Below, piece by piece: positions 1 through 5,462 of a DNA stretch of 5,572 bases. How positions within the stretch are numbered: position 1 is the first letter of the stretch; each line of letters starts with the position of its first letter. Origin of the DNA: Anaerolineae bacterium (GTDB lineage Bacteria > Chloroflexota > Anaerolineae > DRVO01); contig JAAYAV010000073.1 in the NCBI GenBank assembly GCA_012719195.1, positions 1-5,572 on the forward strand, in the 5' to 3' direction. The notes under the pieces are model-generated. The model saw only the letters and a program-made list of their open reading frames with translations, made no database searches and had not been told where the DNA came from. The translations under genes were made by a program, and so were the position numbers.

Positions 1-575
1 ATGGTGGTGATGCGGTCGAGCAGGTACGCCGCCAGTTCCGGCCGAAGAGCAAAGTCCAGCAGCAGTTCCTCCATGCCGCGCATCTGCCAGGCCACCTCGA
101 AGATGGTGGTGGCCAACGCCCCGCCCACAGCGAGGTCGCGCTCGTGATAGCGCTCGATGGCGGCGGCGGCGGGCGGCACGCGCTCGGGCGCCGCCAGGTC
201 GGGATAGGGGTAGGCCTCGAACTCGGCCAGGGTTGCGAACGAGCGCATGGAGGGGACGTAGCGCTGGAAGTGGTGAAAGGTGCCGGGGATGTGCGCCGTG
301 CCCCACTCGCTCAGGGTGGCGCCCTCCGGCAGATCGGCGTGGTAACGGGCGAAGGCTTCCCGACGAAGGCGCGCCTCCGCCGGTTGCTTGTTCGGCGGCA
401 GGCCCAGTCCGACGAAGCGGACGTCGACGCCGAAGTACTCCTCGGGGTCGTCACGGCCGGTCCTTTCCTGGAAGAGGCGGCGAACGGGCGGGGTGAGGCC
501 CCAACTGAGGTCCTTGGGCACCCGATCGGGCCGCTGGCGGGCGACGGCCGTAAGCACTCTCTCCCTGGGGGTCAA
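1..575 (-). CDS. Uroporphyrinogen decarboxylase (URO-D) family protein, non-HemE type, C-terminus off the left edge
   Basis: The visible 191 residues are the N-terminal half of a URO-D superfamily TIM barrel (usual length about 340-380). The start reads MTPRERVLTAV..RPDRVP, the typical opening of the MtaA/CmuA-like branch. Near residues 157-190 there is TIFEVAWQMRGMEELLLDF followed by RPELAAYLLDRI, the conserved 'hxxxE.aw.lRG.e.ll.D...pe....ll.ri' block. The HemE signature with its MRQAGRY motif is absent, so a haem-pathway enzyme is unlikely. Characterised relatives are corrinoid-linked methyltransferases, but most of this branch has no known substrate. The start is TTG at 575, chosen because GAGGT lies 6 bases upstream, an in-frame stop lies at 585-587, and the family N-terminus begins exactly there. 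The gene is divergent from the amidohydrolase gene. The metal-ligand region lies outside the window, so activity cannot be judged. Confidence 0.88.
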   Translation of the reverse strand, partial: MTPRERVLTAVARQRPDRVPKDLSWGLTPPVRRLFQERTGRDDPEEYFGVDVRFVGLGLPPNKQPAEARLRREAFARYHADLPEGATLSEWGTAHIPGTFHHFQRYVPSMRSFATLAEFEAYPYPDLAAPERVPPAAAAIERYHERDLAVGGALATTIFEVAWQMRGMEELLLDFALRPELAAYLLDRITT

Positions 576-581
576 GTAGGC

Positions 582-586
582 ACCTC
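582..586 (-). promoter_or_regulatory. Ribosome binding site that fixes the URO-D TTG start
   Basis: On the minus strand GAGGT is followed by six bases and then TTG at 575. An in-frame TGA overlaps the site (585-587), so translation cannot begin further upstream in this frame. No ATG or GTG fits the conserved N-terminus as well. Confidence 0.6.
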
Positions 587-607
587 ACGCAGCGAGCTGG
601 GAGCCGG

Positions 608-639
608 CGGCGCGGCGCGGTTGCCACCGCTGCCGCCCG
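608..639. repeat. Imperfect GC-rich inverted repeat with a 4-base loop
   Basis: The core is GCGGT-TGCC-ACCGC (617-630). It is extended by GCGGC (612-616) against GCCGC (632-636) with T631 bulged, and by CGG (608-610) against CCG (637-639) with C611 bulged, about 13 pairs in all. It lies in the divergent gap between the URO-D and amidohydrolase genes. The candidate -35 box of the rightward promoter lies inside it. It could be an operator, part of the URO-D leader RNA, or a by-product of high GC. Confidence 0.45.
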
Positions 640-649
640 GGTCTAGCAT
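621..649 (+). promoter_or_regulatory. Candidate sigma-70-type promoter for the amidohydrolase gene
   Basis: TTGCCA (621-626, 5 of 6 to TTGACA) is separated by 17 bases from TAGCAT (644-649, 4 of 6 to TATAAT). The predicted transcript start, near 656, would give a leader of about 110 bases that contains the hairpin at 667-707. The call rests on consensus matching only. Confidence 0.35.
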
Positions 650-666
650 ATCCGAGTGCCACTGAT

Positions 667-707
667 CCGACCACCCCGACCGGCAACCTGCGGCCCGGTC
701 TGGTCGG
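667..707. repeat. Strong inverted repeat / hairpin in the amidohydrolase leader
   Basis: CCGACCA (667-673) pairs with TGGTCGG (701-707), and GACCGG (678-683) pairs with CCGGTC (695-700). This gives 13 perfect pairs interrupted only by a one-sided CCCC bulge (674-677), closed by an 11-base loop (684-694). No T-tract follows, so an ordinary rho-independent terminator is not supported. An operator or a structured 5' leader is possible. Confidence 0.6.
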
Positions 708-756
708 CTCCCAAGGTCACACAGCGCCGGTCGCAACTCCGCGGCGGTGCAACAGC

Positions 757-762
757 AGGAGG
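757..762 (+). promoter_or_regulatory. Ribosome binding site that fixes the amidohydrolase TTG start
   Basis: A perfect AGGAGG lies five bases before TTG at 768. The upstream in-frame GTG at 747 would place this SD site inside the coding region and add seven polar residues (MQQQEET) absent from the usual family N-terminus. Confidence 0.7.
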
Positions 763-767
763 AGACG

Positions 768-1667
768 TTGATCATTGACTTCCACACTCACATCGGGGAC
801 TTCGGTCGCGCCTGGCGCGAGGAAGGCACTGCGGTCACCTTCGAGAACCTAATCCAGCGGCTGGACGACGAGGGGATAGACAAGGCGGTGCTGCTGCCCA
901 TCTACGTCTCGCCCGATGCCATCTATCCGGGGTTCATAATTGACCCGCGCATGTCGGTGCACGACCAGGTGGTTGACGCGGCCAAGTTCTCTGACCGCAT
1001 CATCATCTTCGGCAACCTGGACCCGCGCTGGTCCGGCGGCGCCACCCGGGGCGACTTCGCGCCCTATCTGGACTGGTTCGCCGAGCACGGCTGTCGGGGC
1101 ATCGGTGAGATCACCTCGAACCTGCCCTTCGACGATCCGCGGGTGATCAACATGTTCCAGCAGATCGGCAAGCGTCGCTGGCCGGTGGTCTTCCACGGTA
1201 CCGGCTTCGCGCCGGGCACCTACGGCCTGCAGGATGATCCCGGATCGCCCCGGCTGGAGAGGCTGCTCGCCGCCGCTCCGGAGACGCCCATCGTCGGGCA
1301 CGGCCCCGGCTTCTGGGCCGAGATCGGTCCGATCACTGCGGAGGCCAAGAACGGCTACCCCTCGGGCCCCATCCCGGAGGAGGGCTCGCTGCCCAAGCTG
1401 CTGCGCCGCTTCCCCAACCTCTACTGCGACATCTCGGCGGGCAGCGGCTACCGGGCCATCACCCGCGATCGCGAGTTCGGCATTCGCTTCTTGCAGGAGT
1501 TCCAGGATCAGATCGTCTTCGCCACAGACGTGACGAGCTGCAAGCCGGAGGCGCGCACGGACCACCTGGGTCTGCTGCAGCGGCTGCGCGATGAGGGTCA
1601 ACTCGACCAGGCCGCCTACGACAAGATCACCGGCGGGAACGCCCAGCGGCTGGTCGGCCTAGCCTAG
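768..1667 (+). CDS. Amidohydrolase family protein (COG2159, amidohydrolase-2 type metal-dependent hydrolase)
   Basis: This 299-residue protein is a complete metal-dependent TIM-barrel hydrolase of the amidohydrolase-2 family, which contains hydrolases and non-oxidative decarboxylases related to ACMSD. From the TTG start, the metal-binding HxH motif is DFHTH (His6, His8) on the first strand. Further likely metal or catalytic residues are Glu114 in GIGEI, His143 in VVFHG, His178 in VGHGPG and Asp254 in FATDV, all in family order. The length is normal and no signal peptide is visible, so it is probably cytoplasmic. The TTG start has a perfect SD; a GTG 21 bases upstream is the alternative. It is divergent from the URO-D gene and converges on the DUF4342 gene after 34 bases. 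The substrate cannot be named from the sequence. Confidence 0.92.
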   Translation: MIIDFHTHIGDFGRAWREEGTAVTFENLIQRLDDEGIDKAVLLPIYVSPDAIYPGFIIDPRMSVHDQVVDAAKFSDRIIIFGNLDPRWSGGATRGDFAPYLDWFAEHGCRGIGEITSNLPFDDPRVINMFQQIGKRRWPVVFHGTGFAPGTYGLQDDPGSPRLERLLAAAPETPIVGHGPGFWAEIGPITAEAKNGYPSGPIPEEGSLPKLLRRFPNLYCDISAGSGYRAITRDREFGIRFLQEFQDQIVFATDVTSCKPEARTDHLGLLQRLRDEGQLDQAAYDKITGGNAQRLVGLA

Positions 1668-1701
1668 GACAGGACGGCGGGGCGCCCTGGGGGCAGCCGA
1701 G

Positions 1702-1980
1702 TCAGTCGGTGCGTACGATGTCGACCCGGACACGAGCCACCAGGGCGCCTACGGCTCCGAGCGCGGCCAGGAGCGGGTAGGCCAGCGCGAGGGCCCCTCC
1801 CACCACTACCCCGGCGGTAAGAGGGATCTCCATCAGCACATCGCCTTCCTCGTTGCGCACGATAACGCGACGCACGTTGCCTTTGGCGACCAGTTCCTTC
1901 ACCCGCTCCACTAGCTCGGACCCGGCTATCTCCACTCGTTCGGTCCAGGCCTGTTCGGAACCCGGTCTGTGCTCGTCCAT
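1702..1980 (-). CDS. DUF4342 domain-containing small membrane protein
   Basis: This 92-residue protein matches the DUF4342 pattern as I recall it. An amphipathic N-terminal part holds VEIAGSELVERVKELVAKGN (about 16-35) and the basic strand VRRVIVRNEEGDVLMEIPL (36-54). A single hydrophobic stretch runs over about 55-84 (AGVVVGGALALAYPLLAALG), followed by a short charged tail. The N-terminal segment probably lies in the cytoplasm with one membrane anchor. The function of the family is unknown. The ATG at 1980 has GGGAGG four bases upstream, and the family homology begins soon after it. The reading frame continues upstream to 2460 only as an antisense shadow of the thioesterase gene. The neighbours are convergent (amidohydrolase) and divergent (thioesterase), so it is probably transcribed alone. 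Confidence 0.85.
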   Translation of the reverse strand: MDEHRPGSEQAWTERVEIAGSELVERVKELVAKGNVRRVIVRNEEGDVLMEIPLTAGVVVGGALALAYPLLAALGAVGALVARVRVDIVRTD

Positions 1981-2021
1981 CGGGCCTCCCGATGTGTGTG
2001 GTTGCGGGGCGCTGCGCCCGG

Positions 2022-2051
2022 TGGGCAAGCACCCAGTGGTGCCAGTATAGT
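2022..2051 (+). promoter_or_regulatory. Candidate promoter for the thioesterase gene
   Basis: TGGGCA (2022-2027, 4 of 6) is separated by 18 bases from TATAGT (2046-2051, 5 of 6). Transcription would start near 2058, which rules out the in-frame GTG at 2057 as translation start and fits the ATG at 2117. Its -10 box overlaps that of the leftward promoter. Confidence 0.4.
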
Positions 2052-2072
2052 CGGGGGTGCCTGCGTCGTCGA
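2044..2072 (-). promoter_or_regulatory. Candidate promoter for the DUF4342 gene
   Basis: On the minus strand TCGACG (2072-2067, 4 of 6 to TTGACA) is separated by 17 bases from TATACT (2049-2044, 5 of 6 to TATAAT). Transcription would start near 2037, leaving a leader of roughly 57 bases before the ATG at 1980. The -10 overlaps the rightward TATAGT on the other strand. Confidence 0.4.
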
Positions 2073-2100
2073 TGGTATCGGGTGGGGAAAATCCGGTGGC

Positions 2101-2108
2101 AGAGGTGG
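2101..2108 (+). promoter_or_regulatory. Ribosome binding site supporting the thioesterase ATG at 2117
   Basis: AGAGGTGG lies eight bases before ATG 2117. The alternative GTG at 2096 has a weaker GGGGA upstream, so it remains possible and would add seven residues. Confidence 0.45.
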
Positions 2109-2116
2109 ACCGAGGG

Positions 2117-2536
2117 ATGGAGCGAATCGAGGACATGTGGCAGGGTGATCGGCTCGTGAGCGAGCTGGGCCTGAAGCTGGAGGCGGCGGAGGAGGGGCAC
2201 GGGCGCGTCTCGGTGCGGGTGGAGGAGCGCTTCCTCAATGCCCACGGCATCGGCCACGGGGTGCTCATCTTCGCGTTGGCCGATGCCGCCTTCGCCGTGG
2301 CCACCAACTCAGTTACCGATGCCGTCGGAATCCAGTACAGCCTCAACGTCTTCCGCGCAGCTCTTCCGGGAGAGACCCTCTTCGGCGAGGCCCGCTTGCT
2401 GCACCGGGGCAAGCGGTCGCTGGTGTGCGAGTTCACGGTGGTCAACGAGGCGGGGCGCACGCTGGCGCAGGGACAGGCGACGGCCCTGCCCGTTGCCCGC
2501 GATGCCTACCAGCAGATGGCCGCGCCCGGCGGATGA
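2117..2536 (+). CDS. PaaI-family hotdog-fold thioesterase (COG2050)
   Basis: This 139-residue protein has the single hotdog domain of PaaI-type acyl-CoA thioesterases, which hydrolyse aryl- or acyl-CoA esters in the cytoplasm. The signature block is NAHGIGHGVLIFALADAAFA (41-60), matching the PaaI pattern 'N.HG..HGG..F.LAD.AFA'. Asn41, His47 and Asp56 occupy the positions usually linked to substrate binding and catalysis. The second Gly of the HGG motif is Val49 here, a mild departure. The later strands NVFRAALPGETLFGEARLLH (77-96) and CEFTVVNEAGRTLAQGQATA (104-123) are typical of the fold. The ATG was chosen for its SD site and for fit to family length; the longer frame from GTG 2057 would start at or before the predicted transcript start. 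It could act in aromatic-CoA breakdown, but no other gene of that pathway is in the window. Confidence 0.9.
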   Translation: MERIEDMWQGDRLVSELGLKLEAAEEGHGRVSVRVEERFLNAHGIGHGVLIFALADAAFAVATNSVTDAVGIQYSLNVFRAALPGETLFGEARLLHRGKRSLVCEFTVVNEAGRTLAQGQATALPVARDAYQQMAAPGG

Positions 2537-2557
2537 GTCCCGTCGCCGCGGCCCCAG

Positions 2558-2576
2558 GGACGCCGGCGGCGCGTCC
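2558..2576 (+). terminator. Weak candidate terminator hairpin after the thioesterase gene
   Basis: GGACGC and GCGTCC form a perfect 6-base stem around a 7-base loop, 21 bases after the stop codon. The downstream sequence is C-rich with only a short TTT, so termination is uncertain. Confidence 0.25.
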
Positions 2577-2719
2577 GCCCCTTTCCCGGGCCGAACAAAA
2601 TCGGGCCTCTCCGGTGGCTGGGCGGAGACCCGTCGCTGCGCGCTTGGTGACGCGGTAGGGTATGATCCGGCTCCGTTCGGCATCCCAGCCCGGCGCACCC
2701 CAGTCTGCCGCCGCCGGCA

Positions 2720-2735
2720 CGTCGGGCGGGCGACG
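2720..2735 (-). terminator. Weak candidate terminator hairpin after the isomerase gene
   Basis: CGTCG and CGACG form a 5-base stem around a 6-base loop, two bases past the isomerase stop codon. No U-tract follows in the transcript direction. Confidence 0.25.
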
Positions 2736-2737
2736 GC

Positions 2738-3517
<780 letters not shown>

Positions 3518-3524
3518 CGTCATA

Positions 3525-3529
3525 CCTCC
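3525..3529 (-). promoter_or_regulatory. Ribosome binding site deciding between two ATG starts of the isomerase gene
   Basis: GGAGG ends one base before ATG 3523 and seven bases before ATG 3517. The seven-base spacing is standard, so translation most likely begins at 3517. Confidence 0.6.
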
Positions 3530-3567
3530 GTGTGAAGAGTGGCGGACTACGGCCGGGTGGCGGGAGC

Positions 3568-4320
3568 CTAGTGTCCGCCGGCGATGAGCGACGTGGCCAA
3601 GGCCACGGCGACGCCGGCAGCGACGGCAAGTGAAGCCGCTGGCCGGTTATCCAGCTCGACCTCGGGCAGCAGGTGCGATCCGCCCACGTAGAAGAGGGCT
3701 CCAGCCGATACGCCCAGCAGGAGGCCCAGCGTCGGGGCCTCGAGGCGGTGTATGAAGGGATAGGAGATGAAGGCCCCGAGCGGCGTGGTGGCGGCGGCAG
3801 CGATGATGGCGCCCAGGAAGGACTTTCGCCGGCTGTAGCCGGAGCGATGCAGGAGCAGGTAGCAGATGGCTCCCTCGGGCACCTCGTGCAACACCAGGCC
3901 CAAAGCGGATAGCGCTCCCAGCAGGGCGCTGACGCTGAAGGTGACGGAGTAGATAACGCCGTCAACCAGGGAATGGAACCCGATTCCGACGACCGCGATC
4001 AGGTCGGATCCGGCGTGATGAGCGTCGGAGTCACCGTTGTGCTCGTGTCCGATGTGGAGGTGCATGACTTGGTTGAGGGCGAACAGCCCAAGAAAGCCGG
4101 CAAGCATGGCGTAGCCGGCGTCGTGGCTCAGTTCCAGCGCCTCCGGTACCAGGTGTAGCGACGATACCGTGAGCAGGGCCCCAGCAGCGAAGGCGGCCAG
4201 GTACACCGAGTTGCTGCGGGCCCAGTGGCCGTAGCGGGACACGATCCAGATGCCGACGGTGCAGGCCAGGAACGCTAGTGCGGCGGCTATGGCAAGGGGC
4301 ATGAAGGGGTCCGATAGCAT
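3568..4320 (-). CDS. ZIP family divalent metal transporter (GufA/ZupT-like)
   Basis: This 250-residue integral membrane protein has about eight hydrophobic segments (near 7-27, 38-58, 68-86, 107-127, 132-157, 166-187, 196-215 and 229-247), the normal ZIP layout. The family motifs are clear: HSLVDG (116-121) in segment 4, HEVPEG (145-150) in segment 5, HLVPE (56-60) in segment 2 and SHLLPE (215-220) near segment 7. A short His-rich loop between segments 3 and 4 carries His87, 89, 92, 94, 101 and 102, the usual site of a metal-binding loop. ZIP proteins import Zn2+ and sometimes Fe2+, Mn2+ or other divalent ions into the cytoplasm; the ion cannot be told here. The ATG at 4320 has AAGGA eight bases upstream. 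The open frame extends to 4416, but that extra part is polar and unlike ZIP N-termini. It is probably co-transcribed with the isomerase gene downstream and is divergent from the nitroreductase gene. Confidence 0.94.
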   Translation of the reverse strand: MLSDPFMPLAIAAALAFLACTVGIWIVSRYGHWARSNSVYLAAFAAGALLTVSSLHLVPEALELSHDAGYAMLAGFLGLFALNQVMHLHIGHEHNGDSDAHHAGSDLIAVVGIGFHSLVDGVIYSVTFSVSALLGALSALGLVLHEVPEGAICYLLLHRSGYSRRKSFLGAIIAAAATTPLGAFISYPFIHRLEAPTLGLLLGVSAGALFYVGGSHLLPEVELDNRPAASLAVAAGVAVALATSLIAGGH

Positions 4321-4382
4321 TCGTACTGTCCTTAGGTCGGTAGTGGCTCGACATCCCCGAGCTGCATCGGGCACTGCCCCCG

Positions 4383-4411
4383 AATGTACTCCAAGATCGC
4401 CTACCAGTCCA
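4383..4411 (-). promoter_or_regulatory. Candidate promoter for the ZIP-isomerase transcript
   Basis: On the minus strand TGGACT (4411-4406, 4 of 6) is separated by 17 bases from TACATT (4388-4383, 4 of 6). The predicted start near 4376 gives a leader of about 56 bases before the ZIP ATG. The match is moderate. Confidence 0.3.
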
Positions 4412-4419
4412 TCCACGCG

Positions 4420-4447
4420 ATGTTGCCGTTGTGCCTTCTGGCAGCAT
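4420..4447. repeat. Inverted repeat, possible operator between ZIP and nitroreductase genes
   Basis: ATGTTGCC (4420-4427) and GGCAGCAT (4440-4447) are inverted with one mismatch around a 12-base spacer. A perfect smaller dyad, TGCC-TTCT-GGCA (4432-4443), is nested within. It lies just upstream of the candidate ZIP promoter and before the rightward gene. A metal-responsive repressor site is conceivable, but no known box was recognised. Confidence 0.3.
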
Positions 4448-4514
4448 GACCCACAATGGTCTGTGACCGGCCGCAGGCTCTCTGTCTCCGCGGCCGGGAG
4501 GAGGATAGACTCGT

Positions 4515-5378
4515 ATGATCGACTGGATCGCCGCCATGCAGCGGCGACGGAGCGTGCGCCACTTCGCCTCCGAGGACCTGCCAGAGGAGGCGGTGGCGGG
4601 GCTGCGCATGGCGACGGAGGCGCAGGAGCCGCTGGATGAAGACGTCGACGCCGAGGTGCAGCTGGTGCCCTATGAGGCGGTGGGCAGTCGTACCGCGGTG
4701 GGGGCGGTGGGCGTGGTGGACCGGGCGCCGTGGTACCTAGTCGGGCTGGCGGAGCCGCACCCAGGGCGAATGGAGGAGTTGGGCTTCCGCATGGAGCAGG
4801 TTGTCCTGACGGCCACCGCCTACGGGCTCGGTACCTGCTGGATCGGCGGGTTCTACCGCCCCGGTCAGCTGGGCGAACGCCTGGACCGTTCCGGCGACGA
4901 GGTGATCGCCATCAGTCCGGTGGGAGTGCCGCAGTCGGGCCGGCGAGGCCGCTGGATACAGGCGGTAGTCCACGGGGTGGCGGCCCGCGGAGGGCGACGC
5001 AAGCCGCTGGAGGAGTTCGCCTTCTGGCAGCGCTGGGGAGCTCCGGTGCAGCGGCAGGCGGTGCCGCCGGAGATGTGGCAGGCGCTGGAGATGGCCCAGG
5101 CGGCTCCATCCTGGTCGAACGTGCAGCCCTGGTACTTCCTCATGAGCGAGAATATGGTGCTGGCGTTGGGCGACAGCCGCCCACAGCGAGGCAACAACCG
5201 GCCCGGCCGGCCCTACTACCGCCTGGACGTGGGTATCGCCATGAGCCACTTCTGGCTGACCCTGAATCAGCTCGGCTACCGCGGAAGCTGGTCCTCGCTC
5301 GGCGGCCAGGAGTACCTCGCCCATGGCGCACTGGACATCCCGGAACACATCGTGCCCATCGCCACGCTGGTGCTGTAG
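4515..5378 (+). CDS. Nitroreductase family protein, TM1586-like ('TM nitroreductase')
   Basis: This 287-residue soluble protein belongs to the FMN-dependent nitroreductase superfamily and resembles the TM1586-type branch, in which one chain carries two half-domains. The N-terminus MIDWIAAMQRRRSVRHF has the RRSVR motif that contacts the FMN phosphate. The helix GFRMEQVVLTATAYGLGTCW (90-109) is the conserved 'GLGtcW' region. A second half starting near residue 184 has EMAQAAPSWSNVQPWYF (192-208), the 'aaPS..N.QPW.F' motif normally near the N-terminus. It continues with a helix (YYRLDVGIAMSHFWLTL, 234-250) that packs in the core. Members reduce nitro compounds or quinone-like substrates with NAD(P)H, but TM1586-like proteins are poorly characterised. 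The start follows AGGAGG with a 10-base spacer, slightly long; ATG 4536 would cut into the conserved N-terminus. It is divergent from the ZIP gene and followed by a partial gene on the same strand after 84 bases. Confidence 0.87.
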   Translation: MIDWIAAMQRRRSVRHFASEDLPEEAVAGLRMATEAQEPLDEDVDAEVQLVPYEAVGSRTAVGAVGVVDRAPWYLVGLAEPHPGRMEELGFRMEQVVLTATAYGLGTCWIGGFYRPGQLGERLDRSGDEVIAISPVGVPQSGRRGRWIQAVVHGVAARGGRRKPLEEFAFWQRWGAPVQRQAVPPEMWQALEMAQAAPSWSNVQPWYFLMSENMVLALGDSRPQRGNNRPGRPYYRLDVGIAMSHFWLTLNQLGYRGSWSSLGGQEYLAHGALDIPEHIVPIATLVL

Positions 5379-5390
5379 GCGGACTAGCGT

Positions 5391-5414
5391 GCCTTGGCCG
5401 GCCTTGGCCGAGGC
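5391..5414 (+). repeat. Perfect tandem 10-base repeat forming a hairpin after the nitroreductase gene
   Basis: GCCTTGGCCG occurs twice in direct succession (5391-5410). The sequence also folds: GCCTTGGCC (5391-5399) pairs with GGCCGAGGC (5406-5414), nine pairs with one G-T wobble and a 6-base loop. It begins 12 bases after the stop codon, a terminator-like position, but no T-tract follows. It may be a local slippage duplication. Confidence 0.5.
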
Positions 5415-5462
5415 GGCACAGGGGGCGGCAGGCGCGAAGGTTGCTCGAGGAGGAGACTAGCG

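Larger units (their letters stand above)
2537..2737. other. Non-coding gap between convergent thioesterase and isomerase genes
   Basis: No gene with recognisable protein features was found on either strand in these 201 bases. Two short GC-rich inverted repeats are present: GGACGC/GCGTCC (2558-2576, 7-base loop) after the thioesterase, and CGTCG/CGACG (2720-2735, 6-base loop) directly after the isomerase stop. Neither is followed by a T-rich run, so both are only possible terminators. An isolated TATGAT near 2660 has no matching -35 box or downstream gene. Confidence 0.5.

Noticed and set aside
144..665. A 173-codon plus-strand open frame at the left end
   Set aside because: It is Gly/Arg/Ala-rich with no domain and overlaps the minus-strand URO-D gene, whose motifs are clear.
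849..1601. A 250-codon open frame on the minus strand inside the amidohydrolase gene
   Set aside because: It is antisense to a gene with all family motifs, has no recognisable domain, and is the expected shadow in GC-rich DNA.
1668..1701. GC-rich hairpin (GCCC-TGG-GGGC) as a bidirectional terminator between convergent genes
   Set aside because: The stem is only about four pairs with no T-tract on either side; it is within chance for this composition.
1981..2460. Long upstream extension of the DUF4342 frame
   Set aside because: It runs antisense through the thioesterase gene and is low-complexity Ser/Pro/Arg-rich; the SD site and family homology place the start at 1980.
2640..2668. TATGAT as a promoter in the convergent gap
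   Set aside because: There is no -35 box at suitable spacing and no rightward gene downstream until 4515.
4321..4416. N-terminal extension of the ZIP transporter by 32 residues
   Set aside because: The extension is not hydrophobic, does not resemble ZIP N-termini and would cover the likely promoter; ATG 4320 has its own SD site.
4452..4457. CACAAT with TTGTGC at 17 bases as the nitroreductase promoter
   Set aside because: The -35 matches only 3 of 6 and the -10 only 4 of 6, too weak to list as a feature.
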